From assembly GCA_905331475.1 (NCBI GenBank), contig CAJNYU010000183.1, positions 186,001 to 250,000 of the forward strand: DNA of 64,000 nt. The letters run 5' to 3'. This DNA comes from Rotaria socialis. Its lineage: Eukaryota; Rotifera; Eurotatoria; Philodinida; Philodinidae. Position 1 is the first letter of the stretch; every line of letters begins with the position of its first letter. The notes beneath the pieces were generated by a model. It did not search any database and had not been told where the DNA came from. It saw only the letters and a list, made by a program, of their open reading frames with translations. This document shows positions 11,301-20,694 of this stretch, piece after piece. The position numbers and the translations under genes were made by a program.

Positions 11301-13978
11301 TAAAATAAAGCCTTGATATAGCCTATGAATCATGAATAAAATCATTATTAACCTGAAGAAATTGAACTCTGTAGACAATCGAGCAGAAACATTCGATTGA
11401 ACCTTAGAAATAGCCTCGAAAATAGGACAGTACTCATGAGAAAATATTCCTAATGGTCAAACTGCTTTTTGCTTCATAGCTACATTTTTGTCATTCAATC
11501 GATAACGGTCGTAGAAAAATAAAAATTTTCTTTTGATCTGCATTTGAAATTTAATCGCATTGAGCTAGTATATCTACTTTAGTTAATTTTCATTGTATAT
11601 ATACAGGTACACGTGTATAGCATCGAGAAATTGAATTATCATTGTAAGAAACTTATATCTTTAAACACAACTATTAAACGGTTTTTATTTAAAATGTAGA
11701 TATCTTCACAAGGATATATCCATTCTAGTTCAAATATTAAAATAATTCTAGTGATTATAACGTGTTTTTTATTAGCACAGTTCAAATTCGAAATTCTCAA
11801 GGGGGCAAGTGCTGGTACCTGCTCAGCACCTCGGCACCTACTCAGCACTTTTCGGTGCTAGGTGCCATCACTTATCCCTTTGGAAATTCTATTATCAACG
11901 CTTTCAAGAATTTCATACTCATACAACGTTGTTTTTTGGTAATAAATGCATAGATTAGATGACTAAGCTAACTAGATTTTCAAGATATAATTGTTTCATA
12001 AAATCATGCAGTGTATTCTCAATCATTTTTTTTAAATGTTTTACATAAGATTGCGCTTATAAATCATTTGCATCACTCCATGCAATTGCTTTTTCGATTA
12101 AATTATCCTATTCATGATAGATTGGGGATGAATATAAGAGCAAAATGAATGCAATCAACATACATTCATTGTTTTCGACTTTTTTATATTTTCACTATGA
12201 TCATTTGAAATAAACTTTCGTTTGGATTCTTGAACCACTTTAGGTGAATATTTGAGAATCTATGATAGAAACTTTTAAGTAAAAATTGACGAAGACCAAA
12301 GAATCTTTACTTCTGCTTGTGTTGCACCAAAATCAGCAAGTAAAGTACTGTATTGTGATTGAATACTGGATGAAGCTGAGTATTTGAGAAGATTAAGTAG
12401 TTTTAATTTGATTGTTTTACGTACACTACTGACTTGAGAATCAATAAAATTTGAAGATAAATTAACTGAAATATGTATAAATAAGAAGAGCAATTAGAAT
12501 ATTAAATGATATATTACCATGTAAAACTTCAAATATTTGTAAAATACGACTGATGTAATCTGATCTTTGTCGGGCAATGTTTGATACGGCTTCTACAGCT
12601 GCAATTAAATTGACACTGAAATGATGATTAATTCATAGTAACAAGACGACAATCTATTATACCTAGATAGCTTTTCAGAAAGAATAAATTCAAGTAATTT
12701 TTCTGTCATCTCTTTTTCTTCTTGTTCCAGTTTAGTTCGAAATAGAATTTCATTGTCATTTGCATTCGAATTGATTGAAAAATCTTGCTCATGACGAGTT
12801 AAAGTAAGTGCCAACATTTCAATAAATTTAATAGCAACTGTGCAAAGGCTATAATATATAATTATAAAATAGATTATTTATAGAAAAAAAAAACTTCAAA
12901 ATAACTAACCGATCATCATTTGAATTTAGTATAGATACAATATGATTTTTTATATTAGTCATCATGTCCCACACACTACACACAAGTTCATCAATTGATT
13001 CAGATTTTGACAACCACTAAATAGTGAAATTGTATATTATTATAAACCTACATTTTGTTCTTACTGCTAAGGTCGATTTATAAATTGACACCATACTAAG
13101 AATAAGTTTTTTTTGTACAAATACATTATCATCATGAAGTAATAAGGTAAGACTATCAATTACTTTAACAATAAGTTTCGGATTTTGTTGACTATAAGAA
13201 AAAAAGAAAATCACTAACAACAAAATAAAATTGATTCAACTAACCAAGCTTCTTCAATAAAAGATATTATTGTTTTCTTTATTTCTGGACTTTTATCCGT
13301 CTGAAAACTTAATACTTCCTAAATAGAGAAAACAACACAGATAAAAATTTTCTTTTGATTATTAACATACCTCAAGAAAATGATTTAGTAAACTTGGATC
13401 TTTTCGTAAAATCAATTCTTGGACATGCCGAAGATGCTTTACTCTTGTGCTATCATTTCCATAGAGTAATGCTTGATTAAGTAAATCAACAATCTTTAAA
13501 GAAAATATCATAATGAATAAACAATGTCGATACATAGGAACAGAAGCAAAACAGTTTTAAGCGAATTTCAGTTATATATGCAATGAGTTGGTCAGTTTTC
13601 AAAATACCTCATGCGGAATAATTGTATGAAAAGTTAGTATGCTCTTCATCGAAATAGAAATTAATGAATTTCGACCATGAGGTAAGTGGCCGGATATCTT
13701 TTTGAAAAAATTAATAATTTAGACAACCACAACAACAGTTTTTAATGAGTTCGTTCTCATGAAAGCAGAATAGAGATCATCTTTCTTTACAATTTTCTTA
13801 TATCTGCTGTCTGTTAAAAAACATTTGTATTACCGACATCAATCAACTTCGTAACCTTAATTTTAATTAATACAAAATCAAGATATTAATTACGACTCAA
13901 CTTTGACGATAATTCACCCAAAGCCTTTACAAAGTTTTAAAAATAGTAAATTACCGTCTCTTGTATATTATCTGACAT
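7894..13978 (-). CDS. SYMPK: Symplekin (mRNA 3'-end processing scaffold), apparently interrupted
   Basis: Symplekin is the HEAT-repeat scaffold that joins CPSF and CstF and supports histone pre-mRNA cleavage. Exon 1 is MSDNIQET (start 13978). The N-terminal half follows with [34 protein letters not shown] and [13 protein letters not shown] (about 12310-13500). The C-terminal half has [17 protein letters not shown] (about 11100), [38 protein letters not shown] (9634-9942), [33 protein letters not shown] (about 8880) and [19 protein letters not shown] (about 8170), ending LSNSTQ-stop. The odd part is the middle. In the frame carried from the preceding exon, the exon ending near 12059 runs into a TAA after SDANDL. 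The ~200 residues expected between the halves are mostly missing, and a short element sits in the gap. The locus could be one gene with an atypical splice or two separate products. Confidence 0.88.
8337..8386. repeat. Compound (TC)n(TA)n microsatellite
   Basis: A run of about 13 TC units is followed directly by about 12 TA units, inside a roughly 570-base intron of symplekin (about 8221-8790). It is the longest simple repeat I saw in the window. Confidence 0.9.
11354..11446 (-). CDS. Candidate small symplekin exon within the central gap
   Basis: A minus-strand open stretch reads [20 protein letters not shown], continues with TEFNFF, and ends at a GT donor. The following 51-base segment runs from that GT to a TTTTAG acceptor at about 11301, where the recognised downstream exon begins. 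The spacing is typical of this genome's introns. The peptide resembles, weakly, the symplekin segment between its two conserved halves. In the same frame a TGA lies about 10 codons upstream, so it needs an acceptor near 11450. It is either a real exon or a surviving fragment. Confidence 0.4.
11798..11882. mobile_element. 85-base hAT-like foldback element with perfect 8-base target duplication
   Basis: The left end starts CAAGGGGGCAAGTGCTGG. The right end read on the minus strand starts CAAAGGGATAAGTGATGG. The element is almost wholly an imperfect inverted repeat, built of AGCACC/GGTGCT words, and much richer in GC than its surroundings. It is flanked on both sides by GAAATTCT (11790-11797 and 11883-11890), a perfect 8-base duplication as left by hAT-superfamily transposases. 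It has no coding capacity, so it would be non-autonomous. It lies in the interval that breaks the symplekin gene. Confidence 0.8.
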
Positions 13979-13984
13979 AATTCA

Positions 13985-13997
13985 CTGTAACACTATT
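13985..13997 (-). promoter_or_regulatory. Candidate trans-splice acceptor for symplekin
   Basis: On the minus strand TTACAG at 13985-13990 lies 6 bases before the symplekin ATG and inside a 59-base intercistronic gap. There is very little room for a promoter between the two genes. Confidence 0.5.
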
Positions 13998-14037
13998 TTA
14001 TCAAAATCTAAAAAGAAACAATGAAAATTTTCATATT

Positions 14038-14487
14038 TTATGTTTCCATTGAATTTAAGTCTTGTTGATCGTAACGTAATTCATCTAAAATATCATTAAT
14101 ATCATCAATAAGCTTTATTGATTTTTGATTAATTTCTAGAAACTGTTCATTTTTGTTTTCAATTTTTGCAACAAACATATCATTTGTTAATTGAAGTTTT
14201 TTTTCTTCATAATCTTGCAATTGTTCAATGTGCTTTAAAATGTTCTTATTATTTTCGAAACGCTTTTTTATCAGTAATATTTCTTCGGATATTCTTGCAA
14301 ATATGATAGCTATATCCGAAAGAAAACTTTGAAATCCTGGAAAATTGTGTGTATTTAAAAGCATTGCTTGTGCATCATAAAGACGTTGATAAGTTAGAGA
14401 ACGTTGTGATTGAAGACGAAATAATGCTGGTAACAGCTCATGCATATTGCACTCATTTATATTGATATCATCTTCGACCTTCTCCAT
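14038..14487 (-). CDS. REX1BD-like (Required for excision 1-B domain) protein
   Basis: This is a single-exon 149-residue protein with no signal peptide. It opens with an acidic stretch, then NECNMHELLPALFRLQSQRS and LYDAQAMLLN. A helical core FQSFLSDIAIIFARISEEIL follows, then a coiled-coil-like segment with LQDYEEKKLQLTNDMFVAKI, and it ends in DDINDILDELRYDQQDL. The layout (helix, aromatic-acidic core, L-x-x-x-E-K-x-K-L-Q-L-T, then a C-terminal DELRYD-type helix) resembles the small REX1BD/C19orf60 family, whose biochemical role is poorly defined. The similarity is recalled and moderate. It sits 86 bases after CWC15 and 59 bases before symplekin on the same strand. An AG acceptor abuts its ATG directly. 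Confidence 0.6.
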   Translation of the reverse strand: MEKVEDDININECNMHELLPALFRLQSQRSLTYQRLYDAQAMLLNTHNFPGFQSFLSDIAIIFARISEEILLIKKRFENNKNILKHIEQLQDYEEKKLQLTNDMFVAKIENKNEQFLEINQKSIKLIDDINDILDELRYDQQDLNSMET

Positions 14488-14500
14488 CTAGAACAGAAAT
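14488..14500 (-). promoter_or_regulatory. Candidate trans-splice acceptor abutting the REX1BD-like start codon
   Basis: On the minus strand ATTTCTGTTCTAG is followed immediately by the ATG at 14487. With only 86 bases between the two genes, this is the clearest acceptor in the cluster and would give a zero-length native 5' UTR after leader addition. Confidence 0.6.
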
Positions 14501-14573
14501 ACGATTATATAGAAGAAATTTCTTGTTTTTTTTTAATAATTAATATACAAAGACAAGCCACAAACGAAAATCT

Positions 14574-15489
14574 TTATTTAATATATTTATCCATAAAACG
14601 TCGATGAAACTCACTACGTAAACTATCATTAATAAATTGTGCGACACGTTTTTCACCTGAAGAACCATCAGCTTTTGCACAGTTTTTAAAAACAACATCG
14701 TCATCCCAACGACGTTTAACACGAAATTCACTATTCGTAATTGGTGCTGAAGGTTTCGAACCAGGATTTAATAATGGGTTGCCTTTGAGAATATTTTCCG
14801 TACGAATTCTTTCTTCTTCTAATCGTTTTTGTTGTTCAAGCCGAGCTGCTTCTGTGGCACGTTCCTTTTTTATACGAGCTAATTCTGCCATAAGTTCAGC
14901 TGTATCGTCTTCATCTTCGTCATCATCTTCATCGTCGTCGTCGCCTTCTTCATTATTTATTGCTCGGCTTTGTGTATTTTTATTAAATTTTGTTTGATGT
15001 GACGCTGTTTCTTCATCTGAAGATGATTCATCAAGTGGATCACTGCAAAGCGAAAAATAAGAAATTATTTTTTATGTGTTTAATTCTTATTATTTTTTGT
15101 TACAGACTCAGCATCAATATTTGTTTCAGTGTGAGTTATTGCAGGTTTAGATCGGCTGCTAGTTGTGCCACCAGATGTGATACGCTTTGTATCAGATGAA
15201 GATCGTTGTTTATCACGAATATTGCGTTCACGTTCTTCAAGTTCTCGTCGCATACCTTCACGATCTTTTAATCGTAGTTCTTCTTGTGTATGTTGACCTT
15301 TTTCACGATATTTCAATGTTTTATTTGCTGGCATATCGCGCGCCGAATATTGTTTTGACATGCCACTAAGATTTGCTTCACCTCGAGACGTACCACCGAC
15401 TATGAAGAAAAAAAAAGAAGTTTTCGAATTAATCTTATTCCGATGCATAAAAGAAATTTACCGGCTGGTTGAAATGCATTAGTTGCCAT
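14574..15489 (-). CDS. CWC15: Spliceosome-associated protein CWC15
   Basis: CWC15 belongs to the Prp19/NTC-associated set and stays with the catalytic spliceosome. The start [20 protein letters not shown] (15489) and [20 protein letters not shown] are the conserved N-terminal block. The middle is low-complexity: a Glu/Arg-rich helix, a Ser-rich linker, then an acidic [20 protein letters not shown] tract (about 14890-14950). The C-terminal block has [40 protein letters not shown] and [20 protein letters not shown] before the stop. Short introns occur near 15055-15105 and 15402-15462. It is the first gene of the cluster and is divergent from the RING ligase. An AG acceptor lies 19 bases upstream of the ATG. 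Confidence 0.95.
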
Positions 15490-16015
15490 GATTTTAAAAT
15501 GATCAAATCTGAAAAAAGAAATACACTGTCACGATTAAAATGATTATTTATCTAGTTATTCATATGATAAAGGAAAGTTTTGTGAATTAATATATTTCTA
15601 TATTAATAAGTAACATTTTGAAATGCTTTTTCAGGTATAAATTATGCACACAATGAAACCGTATGTGTTTTGTGTTGGAACTAAGTTACAACACTCTATA
15701 CATACACATATCATCGTTTGGAGAACTTGATATCCAATTAAAGAAAGTTTCTCTATATTCATTTAAAAATAAAAGCTTAGTAATTAAAGCAACAAAATAT
15801 TGTAAATAAAAGTTTTATGACAAATAAAAGTTTTCTCTGTTTGAATAAGCTACAGAGGTCACCACACGTAAGCCGAAAAATGAATGGCTAGAAAAAACAT
15901 GCTCTATATAATATGATTCATTACGATGATTAAGGGAAAGAAAAAACATTTAAAAATGATGAAAACTTGTTTTTTATTTTAATTATATAGTAAAATTAGC
16001 TTGTTTTTCCAGACT
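15490..16015. promoter_or_regulatory. Divergent intergenic region between CWC15 and the RING ligase
   Basis: About 525 AT-rich bases separate two start codons facing away from each other, so this interval should hold promoters for the minus-strand cluster and the plus-strand ligase. Each side has a splice acceptor close to its ATG (minus CAG at 15509-15510, plus CCAG ending 16012). I see no clear TATA or initiator motif. Confidence 0.5.
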
Positions 16016-18173
16016 ATGGCACAAGCAGTAACAACGAGTAATGAACTTGCTATGCCATCATTTTGTTTCCATAAAACATTTGGTCAAAATATGCGCTTAG
16101 AAAATAATGGGACAAAAGCTGTTAGATATACATCTTTTGATCACGGTATTGTTTTTTCTTTTTGGAATGTTTTTTTTTTTTATAATATTATATTCTTGTA
16201 CAATTTTAGGTATTACATTCACAGATAAATCAATAAATATTAATGAACGTATTCATTTAAAAATAGTTGAAGTTGATGAAACTCGTCAATGGTGTGGCTC
16301 ATTAGCTATAGGTAAGTGAAAATTCATGCAAGTATTAGAAAAATTACACAAAAATAAAAGAAATATTATAGGATTTACACAAGTCGATCCAGGTACAATT
16401 CGGCAAGAAGATTTACCTAAATCAGCTTTACCAAATCTTAGTCCAACGAACAAATTTTCCTATGTGAAACGTCTTTATGAAACATTAACAAAACAACTTT
16501 GTATTATTTTTTATTATAATCCAGAGTATGTAACCGATAAAATTCGGAAACAATATTTCCTTTACCATTATTTCATTTAGTGGAGCCTATTTTATTCTCG
16601 ATGGAAAAGAACAAGAGATATGCAAAAGTATTGATATTAAAAAGCCTCTATGGGCAGTTATTGATGTATATGGTAATGTCAAAGGTAATTAATCATAGTG
16701 CTCCTATGTGCTCTCGATAGATATGCAAGTTTAACATTTTATTTAAGTTGACTTTTCTAATTACTGTCTCATTAAAAATGTATTTGTTTTTATACAGTGC
16801 AATATGTGTTTACTATTAGTATATTCAAGTAAGAGAATAGCGAAAAAAACATCGATAATACACGTTAGCACATACATAAACTATTCAAGAGTCATTCAAC
16901 TGTATTCAAACTAGTGAAAATAGCTGTTAATCGCATTGACTAGTTTTGAAATTCATTTGAACAATTTAAAAACTCTTTCTCCTATAAAGAATAGGCTAAC
17001 TGAACAGTTTAGAAGATATAAAACCAAATTCTTGCCCGTTCGTTGCTTTTCTTTACATTCGTTGATTTCTAACTCATAGTATGTTAATTACTTACCTTCA
17101 ATAAAAAAAAGTTCTTTCTTACTGCTATTCATTATATCGAAACGTTTACATTTGAAATTACGAAAAAAAATCTTTTCTAGCTGTTACTTTTACAACACCG
17201 CTAAAAACAACCGATGATGGCAAGTCATTATTTGCTAAATATCCTGAAAAACCAGATAAATTGCCAATTCTTTATTTTACACAATTAAGAACTGAAAATT
17301 TTCAGCCAGTTACATTTAGCAATGTTCACGGTCCAGAACTGGAATTATATTGTGAATATAAAGTTGCATTACGCAAGCGTATGTTACAAAATTTTGAATT
17401 AATTCAATAAATGTTTTCTTGTTTCAATATTTATTAGGTACTCAAAAACTAGTTCGACCATATTTATTCATTAATTTTCCTTTAGCACCTGGTGATGAAC
17501 TTTATATACGTATTTTATCTATTGATCCAAATTATCGAACACCGTAATTAAAAACTTTTGTTACTATTTTATACTTATTCATTTATATGTTCTTTTTTAA
17601 AGAGGAATATTTGGTTTTACTAATGTTCGTCCATCTAAATTTGCGGATAAACTAGAAGCGTTACCAGCAGTCGACCCAGCAGCATTAGTTGATCGTAAAG
17701 AATATTGGCTTCTACGCGAAGAACCATTCGACGACACTCTAAGTGAATTAGATGAATATCGAATATTATTTGATAAAACAAGCGGTGAAATGTTATTGTG
17801 TCGTAATAATGATACAGTATCTCAACCACGTATATTAACATTTGCTGATCTAAATGAAACATTTTATCCATTTCTATTTTTAAATGGTCGTATAACAGCA
17901 TTATCTGTATTTGCTTTAATTGCACCAAATGTTCGTTTAACTGAAGCAAATCTTCCTCTAGATTCAAATAATCGAACCGATGATTGTATCGATGAAGATG
18001 ATTCTGACCGTTGCACAATTTGTTATGATGCTAAAGCAACTTGTGTACTTATACCATGTGGTCATATGATTTTTTGTACGAAATGCAAGGTTGATTATGA
18101 GCTTAGATCTACAAAAATTTGCCCGAAATGTCGAGCAGTTTATGAACAAGCAATTGAAGTTGAAGCCGATTAG
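16016..18173 (+). CDS. Neuralized-like E3 ubiquitin ligase (NHR + RING)
   Basis: Neuralized-type ligases bind substrates such as Notch ligands through NHR domains and ubiquitinate them through a C-terminal RING. Exons fit 16016-16145, 16210-16311, 16372-16525, 16581-16684, 17181-17378, 17438-17543 and 17603-18173, all with GT-AG ends. An NHR domain spans about residues 10-160: FHKTFGQNMRLENNGTKAVR, GITFTDKSININERIHLKIV, WCGSLAIGFTQVDPGTI and PLWAVIDVYGNVKAV. A middle segment of unclear fold follows. The C-terminus is a C3HC4 RING, CTICYDAKATCVLIPCGHM then CTKCK and CPKCR, ending EVEAD. It has one NHR, as in NEURL3-like proteins, rather than two. The start was chosen because CCAG|ACTATG gives an acceptor just before the ATG. 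Substrates are unknown. Confidence 0.88.
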
Positions 18174-20247
18174 AAGAATGCTGTTGATTTTTCTTTTGAT
18201 TACTTTTGTTGTTAATTTATTGCTTAAGAGCCATTTATTTTTGAAATTTGCTTTTGTTCTTGATATGCAAAGAAACTTAGAGTCTGAACTACGAACAGAA
18301 ATTGTAAAAATTTATGAAAACATTTTTTTCTTTTCTACTTAAAAACAAATAAGTGCTATTCAGATTATGCAACAAAATAGTTAAAGTATTCTTTTGTCAT
18401 AAAGATATTTTATTCGCCGAATGAAAAATAATAATTTTCTTTTACAAATTTTATATCCAATTAAATACAGCAGTGACTTTTATTCCATAGGTTATTAAAA
18501 TGATAATAGCAATGGACACGTGTCAAAACACAACTCATAAATATATATATATACTTAGAACAAGTGTCAGTTAAAACAACGATTCAAACCATATTTATCA
18601 ATAGGTGTATTATAAAAATTCACAAAATGAAAATTTCGTCCCTCAGTAGGAAGATAGAAGTGTGATATCGAAGTTTTCTTTCTTTTTTCTTTTGAAGAAT
18701 AATTCACAACTTACTGACAAATTAACAATTATAATCAAAAGCATTATCAAATTTCATGGTTTAAAAGACAAATACTGTTTCGATCAAAAACTTTATAAAG
18801 AAAACAAATAAATTGAAAGACTCATACATGCATTCCTATGATCTACATCATTTTATAGTTGTTTTGAAGTATCAACAAACTATAAAACGGATTGATGAAA
18901 TCTGTTCTACGATATTTCATTACATTGACTACTTTAGTCAACATTGAATAATCTGCTTTGTGAATACTTATTCTCGTATTTTTATGTGGGTACGCTATTT
19001 GATTTCTACGCGAAATAAAAGTATAATCAATAGAATCTTACTCACTATAGAAAAATCTCTCAATTTTTACGATTTCTTGGAAATATCACAGACTCGTGGT
19101 CATTGCAAATTGGCTGCATAGATGATTTTTTCTTTTCAAGTTCGAAACTTTAATTCGCATATTTACACAAACATAGCCTGCATGATGAAGGGATTTCAGA
19201 TAGAAATTCTCAAAAACAACGGAGGATAATATAATGTTGAGACTTTCGATATCCTGATAATGGTTTCTCAAGTATTTGAAACAATTTAGGCTCATGTAAA
19301 AACAAATTTCAATAAAACAAAGTAAGAAAATAAATGCGATACAATAGAACTTTCTAGTTTAATATCTGTATGTTTAGAAATTATAGAAAAGTTACAATTT
19401 TCGAAGCATCAGCATAAGCATTTGAATTGAATCAAGATATTGAAAAGAGCAATCTAGGTATTCTGATAGGCGATTAACGTTATCATTATCTCACTTCAAA
19501 GCTACATTGAAAATTTCTCCAGAGAACAAAACCTAGCAAACAACGATTGGCCATTCTATGTATTTTCAGTTAGTCTCTGCTGAGATAGTAATTAAATATG
19601 CTTCGAATGACTTTTCTCGAATAAACTCTCACCAAACAGCTATTAGTTCGAGAACACAGAATTTTTTACAAAGGGATATCGAAACAAATCAGTATGAGCA
19701 TATGATCATGCAAATCTTCGTCATACTGGTAAAAAAAAACTAATAATAATACGATAAAATTGTACGAGTTTCGCATGATTCACCTCCATACACTTCACGA
19801 AATATGTTTTACATTCAGTTGAAGTGTGAAAACCCAGATATTATTTTTTTGAAAAATCACTTGATACTGAATCTACCGACATGAGACAGAAACGATTTAC
19901 TAGATGACATAAGAAATCTTCAATGGCAAAAAAATGACACTCATATATTAATGAAAGATTGTGTTAATGAAAAAAAAATTAATTTTTAAATAGGACATTT
20001 TTTTTAAATCTCCAAGAAAATCAAATGAATTCTTTTAATTTCTGTTATAAAGATCACTCTAAAATATTTCATTCAACTTTGTAATATCTCATAGAATACT
20101 TCACGGATGTAGTCAAATAAAAGTGTACGATTAGTGAACAAAAGCAAGTTGTTCATACCAAATTTGGAATCAGTACAAGCACCTTGTCTTTCTTAGTTTA
20201 TAAATTAAAGTTCTACATGAAAACAGCAGAGAAAACCATTCTTATTT
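18174..20247. other. Gene-free interval
   Basis: About 2 kb of AT-rich sequence between convergent genes. It includes a short TA run near 18540. Open frames here are short and have no recognisable content or splice logic. I see no RNA gene or mobile element. Confidence 0.6.
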
Positions 20248-20511
20248 TTATAAAAAAACAATATATATAGAAATAGTCATCAAGCCGAGGCAATAGATAG
20301 ATGTTTTACACATTTTTTGTTGCCATCCATTTGACGTATCATAGTAATAATCATCATAATAGTCATCATGAGAGCTATCCGAAATATTCGTTGATTGATG
20401 CTGTTGAATTATTGAATTTATTTTGGTTTTTCGACGATCATGAGGATATCCGTATGTGATGTTCAATGCAACAGATAATACGAGAAAAACTAACACTAGT
20501 TTGGTCGTCAT
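20248..20511 (-). CDS. Small secreted Asp/Tyr-rich peptide, unknown
   Basis: An open frame of about 87 codons starts MTTKLVLVFLVLSVALNITY, a convincing signal peptide, with probable cleavage near YGYPHDRR. The mature part begins basic (DRRKTK), passes through a Gln/Asn/Ser linker and then has a DDYYDDYYYD cluster, which could be a tyrosine-sulfation-type acidic patch. The last ~25 residues, IYCLGLMTISIYIVFL, may be read-through of an intron, because a possible GT donor follows GWQQKM. It lies 184 bases after the TRUB2-like stop on the same strand. I do not recognise a family. A neuropeptide-like precursor is possible, but no clear amidation site is visible. Confidence 0.45.
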   Translation of the reverse strand: MTTKLVLVFLVLSVALNITYGYPHDRRKTKINSIIQQHQSTNISDSSHDDYYDDYYYDTSNGWQQKMCKTSIYCLGLMTISIYIVFL

Positions 20512-20694
20512 TTCGTTCGACGTAGTAGACAATTGAAATACATATACACTATTTTTCAATGTATCAGAATTATCTTTTCTTCTTTCAGTTGCTTTTTTTT
20601 CTCATTTAAATATAACAGCACGCAATGATGCATGACAAAAAACAAGAAAAATATAGAAGAAAGTACAAAAACAGAAGAGCGTCGTCGAATGTAA

